From contig JAEZPW010000025.1 in the NCBI GenBank assembly GCA_023441255.1, positions 1 through 16,529 of the forward strand: a DNA stretch of 16,529 nt, read 5' to 3'. The DNA comes from Acidobacteriota bacterium. Its GTDB lineage: Bacteria; Acidobacteriota; Terriglobia; Terriglobales; Acidobacteriaceae. A program made the position numbers and the translations under genes. Shown piece after piece: positions 1 to 7,407 of this stretch; the first letter of the stretch is position 1, and every line of letters begins with the position of its first letter. Below the pieces are notes generated by a model. That model ran no database searches. It was not told the origin of the DNA and was given only the letters and a program-made list of their open reading frames with translations.

Positions 1-59
1 GGCTAACAGCTAACGGCTAACTCTCCTACTTACAGCTTAGGGCTTCCAAGCTTACGGCT
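1..59. repeat. Degenerate heptamer tandem tract (RGCTWAC type)
   Basis: Tandem words of about seven bases are visible: GGCTAAC, AGCTAAC, GGCTAAC, then after a 12-base irregular piece AGCTTAG, GGCTTCC(A), AGCTTAC and GGCT. The tract has no reading frame of interest and ends about 60 bases before the first gene. It is one of three period-7 tracts in this window, each with a different unit. It continues to the window edge, so its full length is unknown. Confidence 0.7.
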
Positions 60-117
60 GAAAATCAAAACCCAGACCGATCGCGATTAGGCGCACAATA
101 TCCCCCGCGAGGTCCTT

Positions 118-603
118 ATGCCCCCTCTCTCAAGAGATCTTCGCGGACTCACCCGCGCATGGCTTCTGTTGTGCCTTGCCTTGTTGCTTCACGTCATTGA
201 CGAAGCCGCCACCGGCTTTCTCCGCGTTTATAACCCCACTGTCGAGGCCCTCCGTGCGCAACTCGGCTGGTGGCCCATGCCGACCTTCACCTTCGTCGGA
301 TGGCTGACCGGACTTCTCGTCCTCTGCTTTGTACTCTTTTCGCTTTCGCTCTGGGTGGTCCGCGGGTCGCCTGCGGCACGCGCAGTCGCCTGCATTTTTG
401 CCTTCATCATGCTCGCCAACGCGGTGGCGCACACAGTTGCCACCGTCCTTGGCCGCACCGTCGCCAGCGTCACGTTTTCGCGCCCCGCGCCCGGATTCTG
501 GTCGTCACCACTCTTGTTTGTGGCCTCGATTTACATGCTTGTCCAATTACGCAGAACGCGCCACGCAGGAAAGAAACTGAAATTGTTCGCAGCAGGGAAT
601 TGA
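118..603 (+). CDS. Small integral membrane protein, HXXEE-like
   Basis: This is a 161-residue hydrophobic protein with about four predicted membrane helices, at roughly residues 12-33, 57-82, 86-112 and 127-145, and a basic C-terminal tail. The motif His25-x-x-Asp28-Glu29 in the first helix, Asn101-x3-His105 in the third, and a Pro-Ala-Pro-Gly turn at 123-126 before the last helix resemble the pattern of HXXEE-domain membrane proteins, a family of unknown function. Here the first acidic residue is Asp rather than Glu. The ATG at 118 is preceded by GAGGT at 109-113, a close but usable ribosome site. The gene is alone: repeat DNA lies on both sides and the next gene (poxB) is convergent, so context gives no clue to function. 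It could instead be an unrelated four-helix hypothetical; that it is coding is likely, the family call is tentative. Confidence 0.6.
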   Translation: MPPLSRDLRGLTRAWLLLCLALLLHVIDEAATGFLRVYNPTVEALRAQLGWWPMPTFTFVGWLTGLLVLCFVLFSLSLWVVRGSPAARAVACIFAFIMLANAVAHTVATVLGRTVASVTFSRPAPGFWSSPLLFVASIYMLVQLRRTRHAGKKLKLFAAGN

Positions 604-649
604 CACAGGAGGAATGTACGTCCAAAACATGTACGATTGACGTTCTGGA

Positions 650-682
650 AATCTGCAATCTTCAATCTGCAATCTACAATCC
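650..682. repeat. Heptamer tandem tract (AATCTNC)
   Basis: Exact period of seven bases: AATCTGC, AATCTTC, AATCTGC, AATCTAC, AATCC. Only position six of the unit varies over the four complete copies. It lies about 47 bases after the stop of the HXXEE-like gene. Confidence 0.85.
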
Positions 683-708
683 AAGGTGTCTGTCTCAGAC
701 GCACACTG

Positions 709-724
709 ACCGGCTTTCGCCGGT
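709..724. repeat. Small hairpin ACCGGC-TTTC-GCCGGT
   Basis: A perfect 6-base-pair stem (709-714 with 719-724) closes a four-base loop. It has no following T-run, so it is a poor terminator for the upstream gene. It probably belongs to the repeat DNA of this region. Confidence 0.45.
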
Positions 725-950
725 TGCGAACCAGATAGACGGCATCCCTTGATTGCGCTCCTCCGCAGCGCTGCCGTCCCGCCGTAACCGTACGCACTCA
801 CGTTAGCGTTCGGTTCCAGCGTCCACTGGCCCGCCGATTAGAAGTCTCAATCAGACCAAGCGATTTCCCGACCCTGCAGTGCCCCAGGCCATGTAATGCC
901 CTCGGGCTTGTGTAGCGGTCTGCTTGCGCAGCACGCTCTGGCTTGTGCAG

Positions 951-971
951 CGCCGGGTCTCTGACCCGGCG
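951..971. repeat. Dispersed palindrome, copy 1 (CGCCGGGTC stem)
   Basis: CGCCGGGTC at 951-959 pairs perfectly with GACCCGGCG at 963-971 around a TCT loop. It is preceded by CTTGTGCAG, and a related CTTGTGTAGCGG word lies at 908-919. The second copy, with loop TCC and preceded by CGTGTAG, is at 16489-16509. No T-run follows on either side, so it looks like a REP-like dispersed element rather than a terminator. Confidence 0.75.
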
Positions 972-1082
972 TACACCTGTGACACGCACCTTCGTACGCG
1001 CCATCACAGAACGCATACCAGAAACGTCCGTTTCCGGCTATCTCGTCCTGTCGGAGAATCGCTCAGTATTGTCTTGCATCGC

Positions 1083-1109
1083 CTGTCCAGACTTGCGCGT
1101 CTGAGACAG
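1083..1109. repeat. Bulged hairpin CTGTCCAGAC / GTCTG-A-GACAG
   Basis: CTGTC and CAGAC (1083-1092) pair with GTCTG (1099-1103) and GACAG (1105-1109), with one unpaired A at 1104 and a six-base loop. The right part is also the reverse complement of 690-702. Its function is unknown; it may be the edge of a small non-coding element. Confidence 0.45.
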
Positions 1110-1285
1110 TCACCAGGATGCCGAGCATCTTGCACCCGCCACGCAGGGCGGAAAAGCGAACGCAAGGCGAAACTCACTCGATTTCTGCGGAAATGCTGTG
1201 CAAACCAGTCCCACCCCTGTGGAAGCCTGCGGAAAACTGAGCGATCAGTCATCCTGACGATGGATGGCGTGCACTCGTTCAACAG

Positions 1286-1311
1286 AAAACGCCGGGCGAC
1301 ACCCGGCGTTT
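1286..1311 (-). terminator. Rho-independent terminator of poxB
   Basis: A 10-base-pair stem (1287-1296 with 1302-1311, core CGCCGGG/CCCGGCG) closes a five-base loop. Read on the minus strand it starts 35 bases after the poxB stop and ends in TTTT. The core resembles the dispersed CGCCGGGTC palindromes in this window, so the terminator may have been built from such an element. Confidence 0.7.
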
Positions 1312-1345
1312 CCATCCTCCATCCACCATCATCTATCTGCCATTG

Positions 1346-3100
1346 CTAGACCAGTTCTCTGGCCTTGTCCTTGAACGCTTCGGCGATGATCTTCATCGCG
1401 TCGGGCTCACCCCTGGCGATGGATTCGGAGAAGCGCAGTGCCTGCTCCATTTTGATCTTGCCCGGCAACGGAGCGGTCAATGGATCCACTTCAGCCTGCA
1501 GCAACGCCGGCCCTCTCGTGTTCAGGAACTGCTCCATCACGTCACCCGTGTTCTTCGGGTCCTTCGCCGTGAAACCCTGGGCTCCGCAGGCCTGCGCGAA
1601 CAGGGCGAAGTCGATCGGGTGCAGGCGTATGCCAAATTCAGGGTTGCCCGTCAGCACCATCTGCTCCCACTTGATCTGCCCCAGTTCGTTGTTCTTGATG
1701 ATGATTACCTTGATCGGCAGATTGTATTTCACCGCCGTCACGAAGTCCGCCATGAGCATGGAGAAGCCTCCATCCCCTACGAACGCCACCACCTGCCGGT
1801 CTGGATACGCGACCTGTGCTGCGATTGCATAGGGCAGCCCCGGTGCCATCGTCGCCAGGTTTCCTGACAACCAGTGTTGCTGTCCTCGCTTGGACACCAC
1901 GTGCCGCGCCCACCATGTCGCGATGGTCCCGCTGTCGCAAGTCACTATGGCGTCGTCTTTCAGGTGCTTGTTAAGTTCATGCGCCACCACCTGTGGCTTC
2001 AGCGGAGTGGCGGTGGAAGTGCCCAGCTTGTTCATGTACTCCCACCAGTCCTTCATCCCGCTCTGTGCCTTCTGCAGGAAACTGCGGTCGCTGTTCCGCT
2101 TCAGCATCGGAATGAGTTTCTGCAGTGCCTTTTTGCTGTCTGCGACCACGCCCACTTCCACCGGGAACCGCAACCCGATCCGTCCCGGGTCGGAATCGAT
2201 CTGGACGCCTCGTGCCTGGTCAGGCTTCGGCATGAACTCCATGTACGGAAACGACGTTCCTATCATCAGCAGTGTGTCGCATCCCTGCGCCGCCTCTTCC
2301 GAGGGCCTCGTGCCGAGCAGTCCGATCGACCCCGTCGTGTACGGGCTGTCGTCCGGAACGCACGCCTTCCCAAGCAGCGGCTTCGCAATCGGCGCGCCCA
2401 GTATCTCGGCGATGTGCTCCAGCTCATCCGTTGCGTGCAGTGCGCCACGTCCTGCCATGATGAATATCTTCTTGCCCTGGTTCAGCACCTCGGCTGCCCG
2501 GTGCAGGTCTTCCTCGCGCGGTTCCTGTGCACCGTGGGCCCAGTCAAACGAAACGTGATGTGGAATGTTGCGCTTCGACCGCTGCCCCCCTTTGTCTTTT
2601 ACGTCCATCTCCTGGATGTCTTTTGCGATGGTCACGTGCGACACGCCGTGATACGTCGTCGCCAGGCGGCAGGCCAGTTCCATAACGTTCTCGGCGTGAG
2701 CCGGCCCCATGATTCGCTGGTTGTACACAGCTACATCCATGAACAGCTTGTCCAACTCCACGTCCTGCTGCTGGGCGGTCCCGGTCAGGTCGTGAAATTG
2801 CATTCCAGTTATTGCGATCACGGACTGCCCGTCCATCTTTGCGTCGTACAGCCCATTCAGCAGGTGAATCCCTCCCGGTCCTGAAGTAGCCACACAAGCC
2901 CCGAGTTTGCCCGTCACCTTCGAGTATCCGCACGCGGCAAATGCCGCGGTCTCTTCGTGACGTACCTGGAAAAACTTTATTTCTCCTTCGCGTTTCCGAA
3001 GCGCCTCGAAAACTCCGTCGATGCCGTCCCCCGGTAACCCGAAAATGACCTCCACTCCCCACTCAATCAATTTTTCAACCAAAACGTCTGACGTCGTCAT
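1346..3100 (-). CDS. poxB: Pyruvate:quinone oxidoreductase, PoxB-type ThDP/FAD enzyme
   Basis: The 584-residue protein belongs to the thiamine-diphosphate-dependent decarboxylase family, most like pyruvate dehydrogenase (quinone)/pyruvate oxidase. That enzyme oxidatively decarboxylates pyruvate to acetate and CO2 and passes electrons through FAD to membrane quinone. The order is as expected: an N-terminal Pyr domain with the RHEE motif (catalytic Glu49), a central FAD-binding domain (about 190-345), and a C-terminal PP domain with the ThDP/Mg motif from Gly442-Asp443-Gly444 to Asn470-Asn471. Length is close to E. coli PoxB (572), and the C-terminal part (KIKMEQALRF and following) resembles the E. 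coli segment leading to its membrane-binding tail. Start choice is well supported: AAGGAG lies six bases before the ATG. It is divergent from the ACIII-caa3 operon and ends at its own terminator. Acetolactate synthase or another ThDP enzyme is a less likely alternative; substrate is not proved by sequence. Confidence 0.85.
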   Translation of the reverse strand: MTTSDVLVEKLIEWGVEVIFGLPGDGIDGVFEALRKREGEIKFFQVRHEETAAFAACGYSKVTGKLGACVATSGPGGIHLLNGLYDAKMDGQSVIAITGMQFHDLTGTAQQQDVELDKLFMDVAVYNQRIMGPAHAENVMELACRLATTYHGVSHVTIAKDIQEMDVKDKGGQRSKRNIPHHVSFDWAHGAQEPREEDLHRAAEVLNQGKKIFIMAGRGALHATDELEHIAEILGAPIAKPLLGKACVPDDSPYTTGSIGLLGTRPSEEAAQGCDTLLMIGTSFPYMEFMPKPDQARGVQIDSDPGRIGLRFPVEVGVVADSKKALQKLIPMLKRNSDRSFLQKAQSGMKDWWEYMNKLGTSTATPLKPQVVAHELNKHLKDDAIVTCDSGTIATWWARHVVSKRGQQHWLSGNLATMAPGLPYAIAAQVAYPDRQVVAFVGDGGFSMLMADFVTAVKYNLPIKVIIIKNNELGQIKWEQMVLTGNPEFGIRLHPIDFALFAQACGAQGFTAKDPKNTGDVMEQFLNTRGPALLQAEVDPLTAPLPGKIKMEQALRFSESIARGEPDAMKIIAEAFKDKARELV

Positions 3101-3133
3101 CTCATACTCCTTGGGCTCTGGTCACGTACGTAT

Positions 3134-3158
3134 CGCCGCGCGATCTGCACTCGCGGCG
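3134..3158. promoter_or_regulatory. Inverted repeat CGCCGCG / CGCGGCG in poxB leader
   Basis: Perfect 7-base arms at 3134-3140 and 3152-3158 are separated by 11 bases. The arms lie 34 to 58 bases upstream of the poxB start codon. It could be an operator half-site pair or a leader hairpin. It is GC-rich enough to be chance in this genome. Confidence 0.3.
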
Positions 3159-3322
3159 CCTTAGTCTTTGAATTCATTGGCTATACAACTTTGTGATGCG
3201 AAGCACGCATCCTTAGTTCATTCAGGCAGAGTTGTTGGTGCAATTACCCGTGCTGCGGGGCAGCACACGACGTCGAAAACTCCCAGGCTTCAAAATTTTG
3301 CGCAACCTTAATGTGAGCCGCT

Positions 3323-3353
3323 GAGTCGAATCACAGTTCGGGTGCTTCGACTC
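3323..3353. promoter_or_regulatory. Inverted repeat GAGTCGAA / TTCGACTC upstream of actA
   Basis: Perfect 8-base arms at 3323-3330 and 3346-3353 are separated by 15 bases and end 63 bases before the actA start codon. The arm-centre spacing of 23 bases is about two helical turns, as for a dimeric regulator, but a 5' leader hairpin is equally possible. No regulator family is recognised from the arms. Confidence 0.4.
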
Positions 3354-3416
3354 TGGGTTAATTCACGTTATTAGCCGGGTTCTGTCTTGGACCCATGGAA
3401 TGGAAAGCTCGCGTAG

Positions 3417-4115
3417 ATGGGCCAGTTATTCCATCGCAGCACAAATACAATCGCACGCGCCACGCTGATCCTGGCTTTCCTCGGGATCGGCGCCTCTTTG
3501 TGGGTGATCGCCCAGCTTCAGCGTTCGCCCTACACCACTTATGCCGGGGTCGCCCGCAATCAACCCGTTCCTTTCAGCCATCAACATCACGTCGCTGGTC
3601 TTGGCCTCGACTGCCGTTATTGTCATACCTCGGTCGAGGTGTCCAGCTTCGCCGGTATTCCACCCACCAAGACCTGCATGAATTGCCATTCGCAGGTCTG
3701 GTCCAACTCGCCCATGCTTGATCCTGTTCGCGAAAGTTTTCGTACCGGCAGCTCCATCATCTGGACGCGTGCCAACGACCTTCCCGATTACGTTTATTTC
3801 GATCACAGCATTCACATTTACAAAGGCGTCGGCTGCAACGACTGCCACGGTCCCGTCGACCGTATGCCGCTCATGTACAACCAGGAAACCTGGCTCATGG
3901 AGACCTGCTTGAACTGTCACCGCCAGCCGGAGAAGTTCCTCCGTCCTCGCGACCAGGTCTTCAACATGCGCTACCAGCAGCCAGCCACTCGCCGTCCCGT
4001 GTTGACGGACGGAAAGACATTCACGGACCAGCTCGCCTTGGGCAACTACCTCAAGGCGAAGTATCACTTGCGCAGCGTGCAGGACATCACCAGCTGTTGG
4101 ACCTGCCACCGCTGA
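3417..4115 (+). CDS. actA: Alternative complex III pentahaem cytochrome ActA
   Basis: The 232-residue protein is the multihaem cytochrome c subunit of alternative complex III, which carries electrons from the Fe-S subunit ActB towards cytochrome c or the oxidase on the periplasmic face. There are exactly five CxxCH haem sites, at residues 66-70, 87-91, 140-144, 164-168 and 227-231, matching the pentahaem ActA of characterised complexes. Residues 12-34 form one N-terminal membrane helix or uncleaved signal anchor. Extra histidines (55, 57, 58, 130, 133) are candidates for distal haem ligands. The ATG at 3417 is chosen because GGAAAG lies nine bases upstream and the anchor follows directly. It is the first gene of the operon; a 125-base gap separates it from actB. 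Confidence 0.95.
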   Translation: MGQLFHRSTNTIARATLILAFLGIGASLWVIAQLQRSPYTTYAGVARNQPVPFSHQHHVAGLGLDCRYCHTSVEVSSFAGIPPTKTCMNCHSQVWSNSPMLDPVRESFRTGSSIIWTRANDLPDYVYFDHSIHIYKGVGCNDCHGPVDRMPLMYNQETWLMETCLNCHRQPEKFLRPRDQVFNMRYQQPATRRPVLTDGKTFTDQLALGNYLKAKYHLRSVQDITSCWTCHR

Positions 4116-4240
4116 TTCTTGGATTCTGGCCCACGCGACGTTCCTTTCGTGGTGTGGGGAACGGCAAAATTCAGCCGCCGCGCCGGTACGGCCCCATGCA
4201 GCCGATGTAATAAGCCGGCCTGAAAAGCGGAACGAGCAAG

Positions 4241-7200
4241 ATGGATATAGAAAACGTGAAGACGCAGCCCAACGCGCAGGAGCGCGGGGCAGAACGTCAG
4301 TCATCCGAGGCTGTCTGTCCCAGCAAGAAGGACAAGCTGCACGCCATCCAGCCTCTTTCGTCCGAGCAAAAACAGCTCGGTCATTATGACTTCGAAGCCG
4401 CACGCGAACTGCTGGCGAGTGGCGACGGCCCGGACTACTGGCGCTCCCTCGAAGAGCTTGCCTCCAGCCCGGAATTCCAGGAACAGCTCCATCGCGAGTT
4501 TCCCAGGGGAGCCTCCGAGTGGCTCGATTCGGTTTCGCGCCGGGGCTTCCTCAAGCTGATGGGCGCCTCCATGGCACTCGCCGGCCTCACCGGATGCATC
4601 AAGCAGCCGCTTGAACCCATTGTCCCTTACGTTCGCCAGCCCGAGCAGTTGGTCCTTGGCACTCCGCTTTACTACGCCACCGCCATGCCGTTCAGCGGCT
4701 ACGGTCGTCCGCTGCTGGTTCGCAGCAATGAAGGTCGTCCCACAAAGATCGAGGGCAATCCCGAGCACTCTGTTTCCATGGGCGGCAGCGATCTCTTCGA
4801 TCAGGCGTCCTTGCTCGATCTCTACGATCCCGATCGCATACAGAACGTCCTCTATGCCGGCGAGATCAAGGCCTGGCCCTCCTTCCTTGGCGGCATCCGT
4901 TCGCTCGTACTGCCCATGCGGGGCAACGGAGCCGGCATTCGCATCCTTAGCCAGACGGTCTCCTCGCCCACTCTGACCTCCCAGATCCAGAACGTCCTCC
5001 GCACTTATCCCGGCGCGAAGTGGTATCAGTGGGAACCCGTCAATCGCGACAACGTCTATCAGGGCGCTCAGATGGCGTTCGGTGAATACGTGACCCCGAT
5101 CTACCGGTTCACCGAGGCTGACATCGTTGTCTCTCTCGACGCGAATTTCCTCTCCGGCGAATTCCCGGGCTTCACCATGTACGCTCGCGACTTCGCCAGC
5201 CGTCGCCGTCCCGAGAAAGACCCGTCAGCGCGTCCCTTCACCACGGTCAACTACACTCCACTGCCTGACCGCCCGATTAACCGCTTCTACGCCATCGAAA
5301 GCACGCCGACCAACACGGGCGCGAAAGCCGATCACCGGGTCCGCGTCAAGTTCAGCGAGGTCGAGAAGTACGCGCGCATCATCGCATCGCAGCTCGGCGT
5401 CAACGCCGGCGGCGGCAACGCCAACACCGACCGCGATGGCAAAGTCGTCGCGGCTCTCGTCAAGGATCTTCAGGCGCATCGCGGCTCCAGCATCATCGTC
5501 GCCGGGGAAGAGCAGCCTCCCGTTGTGCATGCCCTTGCGCATGCCATGAACGAAGCCCTCGGCAACATCGGCAAGACCGTCTATTACACGCAGCCCGTGC
5601 ATGACAATCCGGGTGGCCAGCTCGCCGGGCTTAGGGAACTCACCGCCGACATGTGGAACGGCAAGGTGCAGATGCTTCTCATCCTCGGCGGCAACCCGGC
5701 CTTCGACGCTCCTGTCGATCTCAACTTCGTCGGCGCCATGCAGAAGGTCGGCGTTAACGTCTACCACGGCCTGCATGCCAACGAGACCGCCTACCGCTCC
5801 GAATGGGTGGTGAATGCCGCTCACTACCTTGAAGAATGGAGCGACGTCCGCGCCGTCGATGGCAGCGTCACTATCGTTCAGCCGCTCATTGCACCCCTTT
5901 ACGGCGGCAAGAGCGCCCACGAAATCCTGAACGTTTTTGGCGATGCGCCGGAAACCTCGGGCTACGATACAGTGCGGACGTACTGGAGCCAGCAGGTAAG
6001 AGGAGAAGACTTTGAGTCCTGGTGGCGCAAGACGGTTCACGACGGCTTCGTAACCGCATCCGCCTTGCAGCCTCGCCCCGTGCAGGTCCGCGCCACATCC
6101 TTCACGTCACAACCAGGAACAACGTCACAAACCGGGGCGAACACTGTAGAACTTATCTTCCGCCCCGATCCCTCCATCTACGACGGCCGCTTCAGCAACA
6201 ACGGCTGGCTTCAGGAAGTGCCCAAGCCCATGACCAAGGTCGCCTGGGACAATCCCATCCTGATGAGCCCCAAGACCGCGGCCGACATGAAGATCGATCA
6301 GGACGACGTCATCGCCATCGAGCACGCCGGACAAAAAGTCGAAGGCGCGGTCTGGATCCAGCCTGGCCATCCCGATCAGTCGATCACCGTCTACCTGGGC
6401 TACGGTCGCCGAAACGCCGGCCGCACCGGCGAGAACAAAGGTTTTGACGTCTACCCGGTGCGCACCACCGACGGCCTGTGGGCCGCGCAGGGCGTGCACA
6501 TCAGCAACACCGGTCGCACGTACCAGCTCATCACCGGCCAGGGTTTCCAGTCCATGGAAGGCCGTCACATTGTCCGGCACGCTCCACTCGATGACTACCG
6601 CAAGGACCCCGAGTTCGCGAGGCGCCTCGTTCTGGAGCCTGAGCCCGGCGAGACCCTGTTTCCCAACTTCGAATACACGGGATATGCCTGGGGCATGGCC
6701 ATCGATCACAACGCCTGCATCGGCTGCAACGCCTGTGTCATAGCCTGCCAGGCGGAAAACAATATTGCCGTTGTCGGCAAGACTGAGGTCGCTCGCGGGC
6801 GCCGCATGCACTGGCTCCGCGTAGATACCTATTACGCCGAGAGTCTCGAAGATCCCAGGGTCTACTTCCAGCCCGTTCCCTGCATGCATTGCGAGAACGC
6901 TCCTTGCGAGCTGGTCTGCCCCGTTGCCGCCACGGTGCATGACACCGAGGGCCTCAACGACATGGTCTACAACCGCTGCGTGGGCACACGCTATTGCTCT
7001 AACAACTGCCCCTACAAGGTACGGCGCTTCAACTTCCTCCTGTTCCAGGACTGGAACATGCCGCAGTACAAGATGATGCGCAACCCCGACGTGAGCGTTC
7101 GCAGCCGCGGCGTCATGGAGAAGTGCTCTTACTGCATACAGCGCATCACCCACGCGCGTATCGATGCCGAGAAGCATGAGCGTCTTATAGCTGATGGATC

Positions 7201-7405
7201 GCTCCAGACCGCCTGTCAGCAGGCGTGCCCGGCTGACGCCATCGTCTTCGGCAACATCAATGACAAGAATTCGCGTCTTGTGAAGCTGAAAGAGAATCCG
7301 CGCAACTACGGTTTGCTGGCCGACCTCAACACGCGTCCGAGAACCACGTATTTGGCTGCGGTCAGCAACCCCAACCCTGAAATCGCAGAACCGGAGAAGG
7401 CTTAG
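4241..7405 (+). CDS. actB: Alternative complex III Fe-S / molybdopterin-like subunit ActB
   Basis: The 1054-residue protein is the large peripheral subunit of ACIII. A Tat-type motif SRRGFLKLMG (99-108) is followed by a hydrophobic stretch ending in Leu-Thr-Gly-Cys119, a possible lipobox. Residues about 130-800 resemble the molybdopterin oxidoreductase fold; in characterised ACIII this part has no molybdenum cofactor. The C-terminal ferredoxin-like part has 15 cysteines in five groups: 826/829/832/836, 881/884/889/893, 913/919/923, 962/965 and 992/996. That number fits three [4Fe-4S] and one [3Fe-4S] cluster, as known for the family. The roughly 98 residues before the Tat motif contain the family segment YWRSLEELA (67-75), preceded by a polar extension of uncertain start. 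There is a two-base gap to actC. Confidence 0.95.
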   Translation: MDIENVKTQPNAQERGAERQSSEAVCPSKKDKLHAIQPLSSEQKQLGHYDFEAARELLASGDGPDYWRSLEELASSPEFQEQLHREFPRGASEWLDSVSRRGFLKLMGASMALAGLTGCIKQPLEPIVPYVRQPEQLVLGTPLYYATAMPFSGYGRPLLVRSNEGRPTKIEGNPEHSVSMGGSDLFDQASLLDLYDPDRIQNVLYAGEIKAWPSFLGGIRSLVLPMRGNGAGIRILSQTVSSPTLTSQIQNVLRTYPGAKWYQWEPVNRDNVYQGAQMAFGEYVTPIYRFTEADIVVSLDANFLSGEFPGFTMYARDFASRRRPEKDPSARPFTTVNYTPLPDRPINRFYAIESTPTNTGAKADHRVRVKFSEVEKYARIIASQLGVNAGGGNANTDRDGKVVAALVKDLQAHRGSSIIVAGEEQPPVVHALAHAMNEALGNIGKTVYYTQPVHDNPGGQLAGLRELTADMWNGKVQMLLILGGNPAFDAPVDLNFVGAMQKVGVNVYHGLHANETAYRSEWVVNAAHYLEEWSDVRAVDGSVTIVQPLIAPLYGGKSAHEILNVFGDAPETSGYDTVRTYWSQQVRGEDFESWWRKTVHDGFVTASALQPRPVQVRATSFTSQPGTTSQTGANTVELIFRPDPSIYDGRFSNNGWLQEVPKPMTKVAWDNPILMSPKTAADMKIDQDDVIAIEHAGQKVEGAVWIQPGHPDQSITVYLGYGRRNAGRTGENKGFDVYPVRTTDGLWAAQGVHISNTGRTYQLITGQGFQSMEGRHIVRHAPLDDYRKDPEFARRLVLEPEPGETLFPNFEYTGYAWGMAIDHNACIGCNACVIACQAENNIAVVGKTEVARGRRMHWLRVDTYYAESLEDPRVYFQPVPCMHCENAPCELVCPVAATVHDTEGLNDMVYNRCVGTRYCSNNCPYKVRRFNFLLFQDWNMPQYKMMRNPDVSVRSRGVMEKCSYCIQRITHARIDAEKHERLIADGSLQTACQQACPADAIVFGNINDKNSRLVKLKENPRNYGLLADLNTRPRTTYLAAVSNPNPEIAEPEKA

Positions 7406-7407
7406 TC

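Larger units (their letters stand above)
604..1345. other. 742-base gene-free region rich in small repeats
   Basis: No open frame here looks like a protein: the frames that stay open give arginine/serine/cysteine-rich translations and match no family I recognise. What can be seen is a heptamer tract (650-682), a 6-base-pair hairpin (709-714 with 719-724), a 13-base inverted repeat pair (690-702 and 1097-1109), a 9-base-pair palindrome (951-971), a 10-base-pair bulged hairpin (1083-1109), and the poxB terminator (1286-1311). It reads as accumulated dispersed-repeat DNA between two convergent genes. Confidence 0.6.
3101..3416. promoter_or_regulatory. Divergent intergenic region, poxB / act-cox operon
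   Basis: This 316-base stretch must carry both the poxB and actA promoters. I see no strong -35/-10 pair on either strand; TATACA at 3182-3187 is the best single -10-like hexamer and lacks a good partner. CTCCTT at 3107-3112 is the poxB ribosome site on the minus strand. Inverted repeats lie at 3134-3158, 3250-3266 (GTGCTG/CAGCAC) and 3323-3353. No small gene is apparent. Confidence 0.6.

Noticed and set aside
607..637. AGGAGG followed by ATG after the first gene, suggesting a small gene
   Set aside because: The spacing from AGGAGG to ATG 614 is only one base and the frame ends after eight codons; the next ATG in the same frame gives three codons.
735..870. Possible tRNA on the minus strand (loop-like CTTCTAA and GGTTCGCAACC)
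   Set aside because: The putative anticodon stem does not pair, the T-loop lacks the invariant A58, and no matching acceptor stem was found.
924..1349. 141-codon open frame on the plus strand downstream of the first gene
   Set aside because: The translation is Arg/Ser/Cys-rich, crosses the palindrome and the terminator, and has no ribosome site; it is repeat and GC-rich shadow.
1874..2884. Long plus-strand frame opposite poxB
   Set aside because: It is the antisense shadow of a clearly recognised ThDP enzyme in a high-GC genome and has no family features.
3426..4403. Minus-strand frame opposite actA
   Set aside because: Antisense shadow; actA on the plus strand has five intact haem motifs and family length.
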